Positions 18,986 through 26,754 of a stretch of DNA of 64,000 bases are shown one piece after another. The notes below the pieces were generated by a model. That model worked only from the letters and a program-made list of their open reading frames with translations. It did no database searches and was not told where the DNA came from. The stretch lies in the NCBI RefSeq assembly GCF_000425445.1, contig NZ_KE384377.1:484948-548947 (forward strand), in the 5' to 3' direction. The position numbers and the translations under genes are program-made. Numbering within the stretch: position 1 is the first letter of the stretch; the number at the start of each line of letters is the position of its first letter. The DNA comes from Flavobacterium denitrificans DSM 15936. Its GTDB lineage: Bacteria > Bacteroidota > Bacteroidia > Flavobacteriales > Flavobacteriaceae.

Positions 18986-20440
18986 ATGAAAAAGATATAT
19001 ATAGCAGCGTTTGTATTATCAGCATCCATTTTTACAGGATGTTCAAGCGACTATTTAGACGTAGATCAAACAGAAACTATTTCAACAAGTGATGTTGAGT
19101 TATATAATAATGATGCAGGTGCAACTCAGTTTGTTACCGCTATTTACAACAAGTTTCTAAATTGGGATATGACTTCTTTTGGATGGATTGGTTTGTCGAG
19201 TATTACTTCTGATGATGCTGACAAAGGATCGTCTCCAGGAGATACGGGAACTGATAAAGATGTATTGGATGCTTTGACTTACAATGCTTCTAATCCTTCT
19301 GCAGAAAGTACTTTTATTGCTAATTATGATGGAATCAATAGATGTAATCAAGCTTTGAATATACTTCCAAAATTAGATAAAGTTGATGCTAATTTAAGAA
19401 ACAGATTAGCTGGTGAAGCTAAATTTATGAGAGCTTTTATGTATTTCACCTTGGTGAAATGTTATGGAGGAGTGCCAATTGTTGATCATTTGCCAGTTCC
19501 AGGTTCAGATGCAGACAGAATTATGCAGTTGACACGTAAAACGGCTCCTGAGGTATATGCTTTTATTGAATCTGATTTGAACGATGCTATTGCAGCCTTG
19601 CCAGACAAAACAGCTTATTCAGCTAATGAAAAATCAAGAGTTTCAAAAGGTGCCGCTTACGCTTTATTGGCAAAAGTAAGTTTGTACCAAAAGAAATGGC
19701 AGCAAGTAATTGACAATTGCAATAAAGTTACTGGATATGCTCTTGTAAGTGATTATGCATCACAGTATAAAGTGACAGGAAAGTTTGACTCTGAGTCTAT
19801 CTTTGAAATTTATGCGCAAGGTGCTATACCAGCAAAAGGAATTGAAGGTTATTCTAATACACAAGGCGCTCGTGGTACTGGAGGCTGGGGCTGGGGTTTC
19901 AATACACCATCTCAAAGTTTAGTAAATGCATATGAGGCAGGTGACGTTAGAAAAGCGGCAACAATTATTTTTAGAGGTCAGACTTTATACGATGGAAGAG
20001 TGGTGCCAAATACGGTTGAAAACGAAAGATACAACTACAAAGCATATTCATCTGCGTATACAAATGCATGGGAAACAGATGTTGATATTAAATATTTAAG
20101 ATATGCTGAAGTTTTATTAATGAAAGCAGAAGCATCAAATGAATTAGGACAAACTTCTGCTGCGATTCCGTTGTTGAATCAAATCAGAAACAGAGCAGGT
20201 TTAGGAAACACAACTGCAAGTTCTCAAGCAGATGTTAGAACAGCAATCTGGAAAGAAAGAAGAGTAGAAATGGCTTTTGAGCACGACAGATTTTTTGATT
20301 TAGTTCGTACTGGTCAAGCAAAAGCGGCTTTTGCAATTGATGGCAAAACTTTTACAGAAGGTAAAAATGAGTTATTCCCAATTCCGGCTACATTCATTAA
20401 ACAAGCTGGTGGTTTATCAGCTCAAAATCCTGGTTACTAA
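18986..20440 (+). CDS. SusD/RagB-type surface glycan-binding lipoprotein
   Basis: 484 residues. It has a lipoprotein signal with lipobox IFTGC (Cys at about residue 19) followed by SSDYLDVDQTETI, the classic SusD start. The body has TPR-like helices (AGEAKFMRAFMYFTLVKCYGG) and the family end RRVEMAFEHDRFFDLVRTGQ with NELFPIPATFI. It caps the SusC barrel and holds the glycan at the cell surface. It starts 4 bases after susC, so the two are translated from one mRNA. The sequence does not give the glycan; the enzymes downstream suggest beta-1,2-glucan. Confidence 0.97.
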   Translation: MKKIYIAAFVLSASIFTGCSSDYLDVDQTETISTSDVELYNNDAGATQFVTAIYNKFLNWDMTSFGWIGLSSITSDDADKGSSPGDTGTDKDVLDALTYNASNPSAESTFIANYDGINRCNQALNILPKLDKVDANLRNRLAGEAKFMRAFMYFTLVKCYGGVPIVDHLPVPGSDADRIMQLTRKTAPEVYAFIESDLNDAIAALPDKTAYSANEKSRVSKGAAYALLAKVSLYQKKWQQVIDNCNKVTGYALVSDYASQYKVTGKFDSESIFEIYAQGAIPAKGIEGYSNTQGARGTGGWGWGFNTPSQSLVNAYEAGDVRKAATIIFRGQTLYDGRVVPNTVENERYNYKAYSSAYTNAWETDVDIKYLRYAEVLLMKAEASNELGQTSAAIPLLNQIRNRAGLGNTTASSQADVRTAIWKERRVEMAFEHDRFFDLVRTGQAKAAFAIDGKTFTEGKNELFPIPATFIKQAGGLSAQNPGY

Positions 20441-20459
20441 TCCTTAAATCTTAATTAAA

Positions 20460-21359
20460 ATGAAAAAAAATAAATCTATTTTATTACTTTCTTTTGCTTT
20501 GGCTTCGCAATTTTTTGTGAGCTGTGAGGATAGTATAGATAAAGTTAACAGTCCAATTCCATACGAGTCAATTGGCGGATATGAGAATTCAGATGATATT
20601 GCTCCTGGTCACTTAGTGTCAAAATTTAGTTTTGATGGAACTATCGATGATTCAAAAGGCGGAATTACTGGTGGAACAGGAACAAATGTTTCTTATGAAA
20701 CTGGTGTGAAAGGAAGTGCTTACAAAGGTTCAGCAACTTCATTTATTGCTTACAACAATGTTGCAAATTCAGTTGTAAACTTAAAGAATATCACAGTTTC
20801 AATGTGGATTAAAACTGATCCTCATACTGGAGGAGCTCAGTCCTTGTTTATGCTTCCAAAGAAAACAGATTTCTGGGGAAATATTTTCACACTGATTGAA
20901 GGAACTGGACCAGCAACAACAATGTTGATGAAAAACCATATTCAAAGAGATGTTACACCAAGTATTCCTTGGGCTGGACAATTTATTGAGCATGGAGGAG
21001 CTAATGTTTTGCCTAATATGTTTGGTGCGTGGAAACATGTAGTTTGGTCATATAATGGAACAAGTTCAACTTACAGCCTTTATATTGACGGACAAAAGGT
21101 GACCTTGCCAGCATCAATTTCTAAAAGATACGCAAGCGATCCTGCAGCAGGAGGCGGTCCTTTTGGAGAATTGGCTAGTTCTGAAGTTTCAAAATTTATT
21201 ATTGGTGGCTATCAACAACATTTAGGCGCTCCATGGGGCGCTGCTGATGGATGGATGCTGCACTATACAGGCTTGATGGATGAATTTAGAATTTACGATT
21301 CAGCACTGGCAGATAACGAGGTCACAGCTTTATACAAATTAGAAAAAGACAAGAGATAA
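20460..21359 (+). CDS. LamG/concanavalin-like surface lipoprotein of the PUL
   Basis: 299 residues. The lipobox SQFFVSC (Cys at about 22) marks an outer-surface lipoprotein. A linker of about 30 residues is followed by a LamG-like jelly-roll domain (about 50-290; LVSKFSFDGTIDDSKGGITG, VSMWIKTDP, WKHVVWSYNGTSSTYSLYID, MDEFRIYDSALADNEV). It has the position of SusE/SusF-type surface glycan-binding proteins and probably does that job, although it is a single LamG unit and not a SusE-like protein. It is followed by an internal terminator. Confidence 0.85.
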   Translation: MKKNKSILLLSFALASQFFVSCEDSIDKVNSPIPYESIGGYENSDDIAPGHLVSKFSFDGTIDDSKGGITGGTGTNVSYETGVKGSAYKGSATSFIAYNNVANSVVNLKNITVSMWIKTDPHTGGAQSLFMLPKKTDFWGNIFTLIEGTGPATTMLMKNHIQRDVTPSIPWAGQFIEHGGANVLPNMFGAWKHVVWSYNGTSSTYSLYIDGQKVTLPASISKRYASDPAAGGGPFGELASSEVSKFIIGGYQQHLGAPWGAADGWMLHYTGLMDEFRIYDSALADNEVTALYKLEKDKR

Positions 21360-21371
21360 AATTTTTTTAAG

Positions 21372-21404
21372 CATACACCTGATTAAAAATCAGGTGTATG
21401 TTTT
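21372..21404 (+). terminator. Terminator inside the PUL, after the LamG gene
   Basis: A perfect 13-base stem, CATACACCTGATT (21372-21384) with 21388-21400, a 3-base loop and TTTT. It separates the binding and transport genes from the enzyme genes. It may set their ratio, as SusC/D are usually made in excess of the enzymes. Confidence 0.85.
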
Positions 21405-21435
21405 ATTTAAATAATAATTATTAGAAATTGATAAA

Positions 21436-22824
21436 ATGAAGTTAGGTTTATATATTATAATGTTTTTAGGGGCAGTAGCTTCTTGTTCGTCTTCTTCACC
21501 AAATGAAGGTAATACTGGAGGAACTCCGTTACCAACAAATCCAACAACGCCAACAAAACCTTTGACAGATACAGAGGCAATGGATCAGGTTCAAAAAGAT
21601 GCAATAAAATATTTTTGGGATTATGCTGATCCGAATTCAAAATTGGCAAGAGAAAGATACTTGACAGAAGATCCAAATTTTGAATCAAATATTATAACTA
21701 CGGGAGGATCTGGGTTTGGTTTAATGACAATCGTAGTAGGTGTAGAAAGAGGTTTTTTGCCAAGAGCTGAAGCTGTTTCTAGACTTACAACGGCATTAAA
21801 CTTTCTTGAAAAAGCTGATAGATTTCACGGTGCTTGGCCACACTGGATGGACAATACTTCGGGAAAAGTTATACCATTTGGAACAAAAGATAATGGAGGA
21901 GATTTAGTCGAAACTTCTTTCGTTTGCCAGGCTTTAATCACAATTAGAGAATATTTTAAAGATGGAAGTACATCTGAAAAAGCATTAGCTGCCAAAGCAG
22001 ATGAACTATGGAAAGGTGTAGAGTGGGACTGGTACACAAAAGGAGAAAACGCTCTTTATTGGCATTGGTCTCCAAATTATGGCTGGGAAATGAATTTCAA
22101 ATTGGAAGGCTATAATGAATGTCTGATTACATACGTAATGGCAGCTTCATCGCCAACACATCCAATTTCAGCAGAAGCTTATCACCAAGCTTGGGCAAGA
22201 AATGGTGCTATAGTAAACGGAGGTTCTCAATATGGAATTCCGGTTGTTTTAAGTTATAACGGAGCAGTCGGAAATGTTGGTCCTATGTTTTGGTCGCATT
22301 ATTCTTATTTAGGTTTAGATCCAAATTCATTAAAAGATAAATATGCTGATTATTGGCAATTGTCACAAAATCATGCTAAAATCATGGTCCAATATAGTGT
22401 TGCCAATCCAAAAGGGTTTAAAGATTACTCTGATAAATGTTGGGGACTTACTGCAAGTTATACTCGCAATCCTGACGGAACTACAGGATATACTGCTCAT
22501 CAGCCAAATAATGATAATGGTGTGATTTCTCCAACTGCAGCGCTGTCTTCATTCCCTTATACACCGGTTGAAGCAATGAAGTTTTTGCATTATTTATATG
22601 ATGACAACAAAGCAAAATATGTTGGAATTGCTGGGCCATATGATGCCTTTTCACCTCAATACAATTGGGTAACAAAACGTTATTTAGCGATTGATCAAGG
22701 AACAATCGCTCCGATGGTCGAAAACTATCGAAGCGGTTTGTTATGGAAATTATTTATGAATGCTTCAGAAACCAAGCAAGGCTTGAAAAAACTTGGATTC
22801 ACATCAGGGAAATACGGAATTTAA
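21436..22824 (+). CDS. GH144-type endo-beta-1,2-glucanase-like lipoprotein (putative glycoamylase fold)
   Basis: 462 residues. The lipobox is VASC (Cys at about residue 17), followed by a Ser/Pro/Thr linker (18-45). The rest is an (alpha/alpha)6-barrel of the putative glucoamylase family PF10091, with VQKDAIKYFWDYADPNSKLA, GGSGFGLMTIVVGVERGF, GAWPHWMD, WHWSPNYGWEMNFKLEGYNE and FWSHYSYLGLDP. Bacteroidota members of this family include the GH144 endo-beta-1,2-glucanases. A GH3 gene follows, as in known beta-1,2-glucan loci. It would cut the glucan backbone at the surface or in the periplasm. Substrate is inferred from family and context. Confidence 0.8.
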   Translation: MKLGLYIIMFLGAVASCSSSSPNEGNTGGTPLPTNPTTPTKPLTDTEAMDQVQKDAIKYFWDYADPNSKLARERYLTEDPNFESNIITTGGSGFGLMTIVVGVERGFLPRAEAVSRLTTALNFLEKADRFHGAWPHWMDNTSGKVIPFGTKDNGGDLVETSFVCQALITIREYFKDGSTSEKALAAKADELWKGVEWDWYTKGENALYWHWSPNYGWEMNFKLEGYNECLITYVMAASSPTHPISAEAYHQAWARNGAIVNGGSQYGIPVVLSYNGAVGNVGPMFWSHYSYLGLDPNSLKDKYADYWQLSQNHAKIMVQYSVANPKGFKDYSDKCWGLTASYTRNPDGTTGYTAHQPNNDNGVISPTAALSSFPYTPVEAMKFLHYLYDDNKAKYVGIAGPYDAFSPQYNWVTKRYLAIDQGTIAPMVENYRSGLLWKLFMNASETKQGLKKLGFTSGKYGI

Positions 22825-22833
22825 TTCAAAATA

Positions 22834-23547
22834 ATGAAACAAAAAATAACGCTTCTAGTCTTATTGTTTTCTGTATTTGGTTTTGCTCAAAGTGAAACAA
22901 CGGGAAAAATAAATACAGTAATAATGACAAAGTATGAATTGGGTTATGCACTGCACAAACCTGCAAATACAAAAGAGAAGAAGCCTTTGATAGTGTTTAT
23001 TTCTGGAGATGGAGAGAAGGGAACTGATATTGAAAAGGTAAAAAATCATGGACCTCTCAAATACCTAAAAACACATCAATTAGATGCTTATGTTTTGGCA
23101 CCGCAATGTAAAGAAGATGAAAATTGGGATATCGAATCAATTTATGAACTGATTTTAAAAATCCAGAAAGAAAACAAAATTGATTCAGAAAGAATATATG
23201 TTACTGGTTTGAGCTCAGGAGGTTGGGCTTCTTGGAATTTGGCTTTTGCACATCCGGATCTATTTGCCGCAAATGTACCTGTCGCTGGTTTTGTAGATTT
23301 AATTCAGTTAGAATACGCTTGTGAAATAGCCAATATTCCAACCAGAATTTATCATGGATTATTAGACGATGTCGTGAATGTGAATTATGCAATCACAATT
23401 TATAAAGAATTGAAAAAGTGTAATGCAAAAGATGTAAAGCTGACCATTTTTGATGATGCAAATCACGATAGCTGGACAAGAGTTTATGATAACGCAGCAA
23501 TCTACGACTGGATGTTGCAGCAAAGAAAAACGAATACAAACAAATAA
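22834..23547 (+). CDS. Secreted alpha/beta hydrolase, esterase-like, in the PUL
   Basis: 237 residues with a signal peptide (to about residue 18, FGFAQ). It is an alpha/beta hydrolase of the carboxylesterase/PHB-depolymerase-like group: HKPANTKEKKPLIVFISGDGE, the nucleophile elbow GLSSGGWAS (Ser at about 129), then PTRIYHGLLDDVVNV (acid) and DDANHDSW (His). All triad residues can be seen. It starts 9 bases after the GH144 gene and is followed 10 bases later by GH3, so it is part of the enzyme operon. A deacylase role, such as removal of succinyl groups from the glucan, is an inference. Confidence 0.85.
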   Translation: MKQKITLLVLLFSVFGFAQSETTGKINTVIMTKYELGYALHKPANTKEKKPLIVFISGDGEKGTDIEKVKNHGPLKYLKTHQLDAYVLAPQCKEDENWDIESIYELILKIQKENKIDSERIYVTGLSSGGWASWNLAFAHPDLFAANVPVAGFVDLIQLEYACEIANIPTRIYHGLLDDVVNVNYAITIYKELKKCNAKDVKLTIFDDANHDSWTRVYDNAAIYDWMLQQRKTNTNK

Positions 23548-23557
23548 ATACAATAGA

Positions 23558-25858
23558 ATGAAAAACAAATTAGTCTTGCTTTTTTTAGGATGTGCTGTTT
23601 TGGGTTATGCTCAAAAAAAGACAACTAAAAATACAGTGAAAATTAAACCAAAGTCTGAATTTGTGGCGGAATTAATGTCAAAAATGACTTTAGACGAGAA
23701 ATTGGGTCAATTGAACTTGCCAACATCTGGTGATATTACCACAGGGCAAGCGAACAGCTCAAATGTGGCAAAAAATATTGCTGAAGGAAAAGTGGGTGGT
23801 TTGTTCAACATTAAATCAGTTCAAAAAATTAAAGAAGTACAGAAAATTGCGGTTGAAAAAAGCCGTTTAAAAATCCCGTTGCTTTTTGGTATGGATGTCA
23901 TTCACGGTTATGAAACCACATTCCCAATTCCGTTAGGATTGTCTTGTACTTGGGATATGGGATTGATTGAAAGAAGTGCTCAAATTGCTGCCAAAGAAGC
24001 TAGTGCAGACGGAATCAACTGGACATTCTCTCCAATGGTTGATATTTCTCGCGATCCGCGTTGGGGACGAGTTTCTGAAGGTTCAGGAGAAGATCCATAC
24101 TTAGGAAGCCAAATTGCAAAAGCAATGGTTAACGGTTACCAACAACATGATCTTTCTAAAAACAACTCAATTTTAGCTTGTGTTAAACACTTCGCATTAT
24201 ATGGAGCTCCAGAAGCTGGCCGTGATTACAACACAGTGGATATGAGCCATATCAGAATGTTTAATGATTATTTTCCTCCTTACAAAGCTGCAGTTGATGC
24301 TGGTGTAGGTTCTGTAATGGCATCTTTTAATGAAGTTGACGGAATCCCCGCAACAGGAAACAAATGGTTGATGACAGATGTTTTGAGAAAACAATGGGGT
24401 TTCAAAGGTTTCGTAGTAACAGATTTTACAGGAATTCCTGAAATGATCGAGCACGGAATGGGTAATCTTCAAGATGTTTCTGCTTTAGCATTAAATGCAG
24501 GTGTTGAAATGGATATGGTTGGAGAAGGCTTTTTAGGAACTTTGAAAAAATCTTTGGATGAAAAAAGAGTAACTATCGAACAAATCGATAATGCTGTAAA
24601 ATTGATTTTAGAAGCAAAATACGATTTAGGATTGTTTCAAGATCCATATAAATATTGTGATGAGAAAAGAGCTAAAACTGAAATTTTTACAAATGATAGC
24701 AGAAAAGAAGCTCGTGCAATTGCAGCGCAATCTTTAGTTTTATTAAAAAATCAAAACCAGCTTTTACCACTTAAAAAATCTGGAACTATTGGTTTGATTG
24801 GACCATTGGCAGATGCTAAAGAAAACATGCCGGGAACTTGGAGTGTGGCTACTAAAATGGAAAATGCTGTTTCATTATTGAGAGGTATTAAAGAAGTTGC
24901 TGGAACAGGAACTAAAGTTTTATATGCAAAAGGTAGCAATTTAGATTATGACGAAACTTTTGAAACCAACGCTACAATGTTTGGAAAAACATTACACCGT
25001 GATTCACGTTCAAAAGAAGAATTATTAGCAGAAGCTTTAAAAGTAGCAGAGCAGTCAGACGTAATTGTTGCTGCTTTAGGAGAATCTGCAGAAATGAGTG
25101 GAGAATCAAGCAGCCGTACAAATTTACAGATTCCACAAGCGCAAAAAGATTTATTGAATGCTTTATTGAAAACAGGAAAACCAGTTGTTGTCGTTTTATT
25201 TGATGGTCGTCCATTAGTGATTACTGACGAAGAAAAAACGGTTCCTGCAATCTTAAACGTTTGGTTTGCTGGTACAGAAGCAGGTTATGCTATTGCTGAT
25301 GTTTTATTTGGAGATGTAAATCCTTCTGGAAAATTGACTTCAACTTTCCCAAGAAGTGTTGGTCAATTGCCAATTTACTACGCGCATAAAAATACTGGAA
25401 GACCACTTTCTAATACAGAAGGAAAATTCGAAAAATTCAGATCAAACTATATTGACGAAAGAAATGAGCCTTTATTTCCATTCGGATTTGGTTTGAGCTA
25501 TACCAATTTTGATTATTCAAACTTGAAAATTTCTTCTGATAAAATGAATTTCAGCGGAAAATTGAAAGTAACAGTTGATGTAACGAACACTGGAAATTTT
25601 GATGGGAAAGAAACAGTTCAATTATATATTAGAGATTTAGTTGGTTCAGTAACAAGACCAGTTAGAGAATTGAAAGGTTTCCAAAAAATAGCACTTAAAA
25701 AAGGTGAAAAACAAACCGTAAGTTTCGACATTACTGTTGAGGATTTAAAATTTTATAACTCTGATTTACAATTCGTAGCAGAGCCTGGACAGTTTGATGT
25801 TTTCGTTGGAGGAAATTCAAACGCCGATAAGAAAGTTAGTTTCGAGTTAACTAAATAG
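23558..25858 (+). CDS. GH3 beta-glucosidase (BglX type), periplasmic
   Basis: 766 residues from ATG at 23558. An in-frame ATG at 23450 would overlap the preceding gene by about 100 bases and would put 36 residues before a perfect signal peptide (MKNKLVLLFLGCAVLGYAQ), so it is rejected. The GH3 N-terminal barrel carries the nucleophile in VVTDFTG (D289). The GH3 C-terminal domain has the acid/base region ALGESAEMSGESSSR, and a fibronectin-III-like domain closes the protein. It would remove glucose from the non-reducing end of oligosaccharides released by the GH144-type enzyme, probably sophoro-oligosaccharides. Confidence 0.95.
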   Translation: MKNKLVLLFLGCAVLGYAQKKTTKNTVKIKPKSEFVAELMSKMTLDEKLGQLNLPTSGDITTGQANSSNVAKNIAEGKVGGLFNIKSVQKIKEVQKIAVEKSRLKIPLLFGMDVIHGYETTFPIPLGLSCTWDMGLIERSAQIAAKEASADGINWTFSPMVDISRDPRWGRVSEGSGEDPYLGSQIAKAMVNGYQQHDLSKNNSILACVKHFALYGAPEAGRDYNTVDMSHIRMFNDYFPPYKAAVDAGVGSVMASFNEVDGIPATGNKWLMTDVLRKQWGFKGFVVTDFTGIPEMIEHGMGNLQDVSALALNAGVEMDMVGEGFLGTLKKSLDEKRVTIEQIDNAVKLILEAKYDLGLFQDPYKYCDEKRAKTEIFTNDSRKEARAIAAQSLVLLKNQNQLLPLKKSGTIGLIGPLADAKENMPGTWSVATKMENAVSLLRGIKEVAGTGTKVLYAKGSNLDYDETFETNATMFGKTLHRDSRSKEELLAEALKVAEQSDVIVAALGESAEMSGESSSRTNLQIPQAQKDLLNALLKTGKPVVVVLFDGRPLVITDEEKTVPAILNVWFAGTEAGYAIADVLFGDVNPSGKLTSTFPRSVGQLPIYYAHKNTGRPLSNTEGKFEKFRSNYIDERNEPLFPFGFGLSYTNFDYSNLKISSDKMNFSGKLKVTVDVTNTGNFDGKETVQLYIRDLVGSVTRPVRELKGFQKIALKKGEKQTVSFDITVEDLKFYNSDLQFVAEPGQFDVFVGGNSNADKKVSFELTK

Positions 25859-25877
25859 TTGGTTTATTGGTTAGTTA

Positions 25878-25909
25878 AAAGCCCTTCATTTGGAGGGCTT
25901 TTTTTCTAA
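25878..25909 (+). terminator. Terminator after the GH3 gene
   Basis: AAAGCCCT (25878-25885) pairs with AGGGCTTT (25894-25901), followed by a run of T. It closes the GH144-esterase-GH3 operon. Confidence 0.9.
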
Positions 25910-25939
25910 AACAGTAAACCTTTTTAATCTTAAAATGCC

Positions 25940-26725
25940 ATGAATACTTTTAAAATATTTCGTTCTTTTTCTTTTCTAATCTTCTTATTGATTGGTTTTT
26001 CTTCGAATGCACAAAAAAATGCAATTGTTGCACATAGAGGCGCGTGGAAAAAAAATAATCTTCCAGAAAATTCAATTGCTTCTTTGCGACATGCAATTGA
26101 TTTGAAATTGCCAGGATCAGAATTTGATGTTTGGAGAACTGCCGATGATTCGCTTGTAATTAATCATGATGCTCATTTTAATAAAATGCTAATTGAGCAA
26201 ACTAATTATGAAGATTTGATAAAGTTTAAATTATCAAATGGAGAAAAGCTCCCAACGCTGTATGAATACATTTCAGCAGGAAAAAGAAAAAACAAACGTA
26301 CGCTTTTGGTTTGCGAAATAAAGCCTTCAGAAATTAGTAAAGAGCGAGGAAAGGAAACGGCCATAAAAGCAGTTGAAACCATCAAGAAATTAAAAGCAGA
26401 TAAAATTGCCTGCTACATAAGTTTTGATTACGACATCCTAAAACAAATTAGAGCAATAGATGTTAAAACTTCGCTGCAATACTTAGAAGGGAATAAATCG
26501 CCAAAAGAAGTGAAAGCCGATAATATTAACGGTGTTGATTACCATTATTCGGTTTTTCAAAAACATCCTGAATGGATAGACGAAGCCAAAGAAAACAAAA
26601 TTATTTTGAATGCTTGGACTGTAAATGATGCAAAAGATATGGATTGGATTATCGCGCATAAATTCAATTATATCACTACAAATGAACCAGAACTTTTGAA
26701 GGAAAGATTAAACGCAAAAAAATAA
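25940..26725 (+). CDS. Glycerophosphodiester phosphodiesterase family protein, secreted
   Basis: 261 residues. The signal peptide ends near SSNAQ (about residue 24). The GDPD TIM barrel follows: IVAHRGAW (catalytic His at about 32), ENSIASLRHAID, then GSEFDVWRTADDSLVINHD, which holds the E-x-D metal ligands and the second catalytic His. The C-terminal NAWTVNDAKDM and YITTNEPE are family-typical. It hydrolyses glycerophosphodiesters. Inside a beta-1,2-glucan locus it could remove phosphoglycerol substituents from periplasmic glucans; this is inference. It has its own start region behind the GH3 terminator and precedes the GH43-like gene by 29 bases. Confidence 0.92.
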   Translation: MNTFKIFRSFSFLIFLLIGFSSNAQKNAIVAHRGAWKKNNLPENSIASLRHAIDLKLPGSEFDVWRTADDSLVINHDAHFNKMLIEQTNYEDLIKFKLSNGEKLPTLYEYISAGKRKNKRTLLVCEIKPSEISKERGKETAIKAVETIKKLKADKIACYISFDYDILKQIRAIDVKTSLQYLEGNKSPKEVKADNINGVDYHYSVFQKHPEWIDEAKENKIILNAWTVNDAKDMDWIIAHKFNYITTNEPELLKERLNAKK

Positions 26726-26754
26726 TCTTAAAACCTCTTAAACCAAATCAAATC

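Noticed and set aside
23450..23557. N-terminal extension of the GH3 protein
   Set aside because: It would overlap the esterase gene by about 100 bases and hide a perfect signal peptide that begins at ATG 23558.
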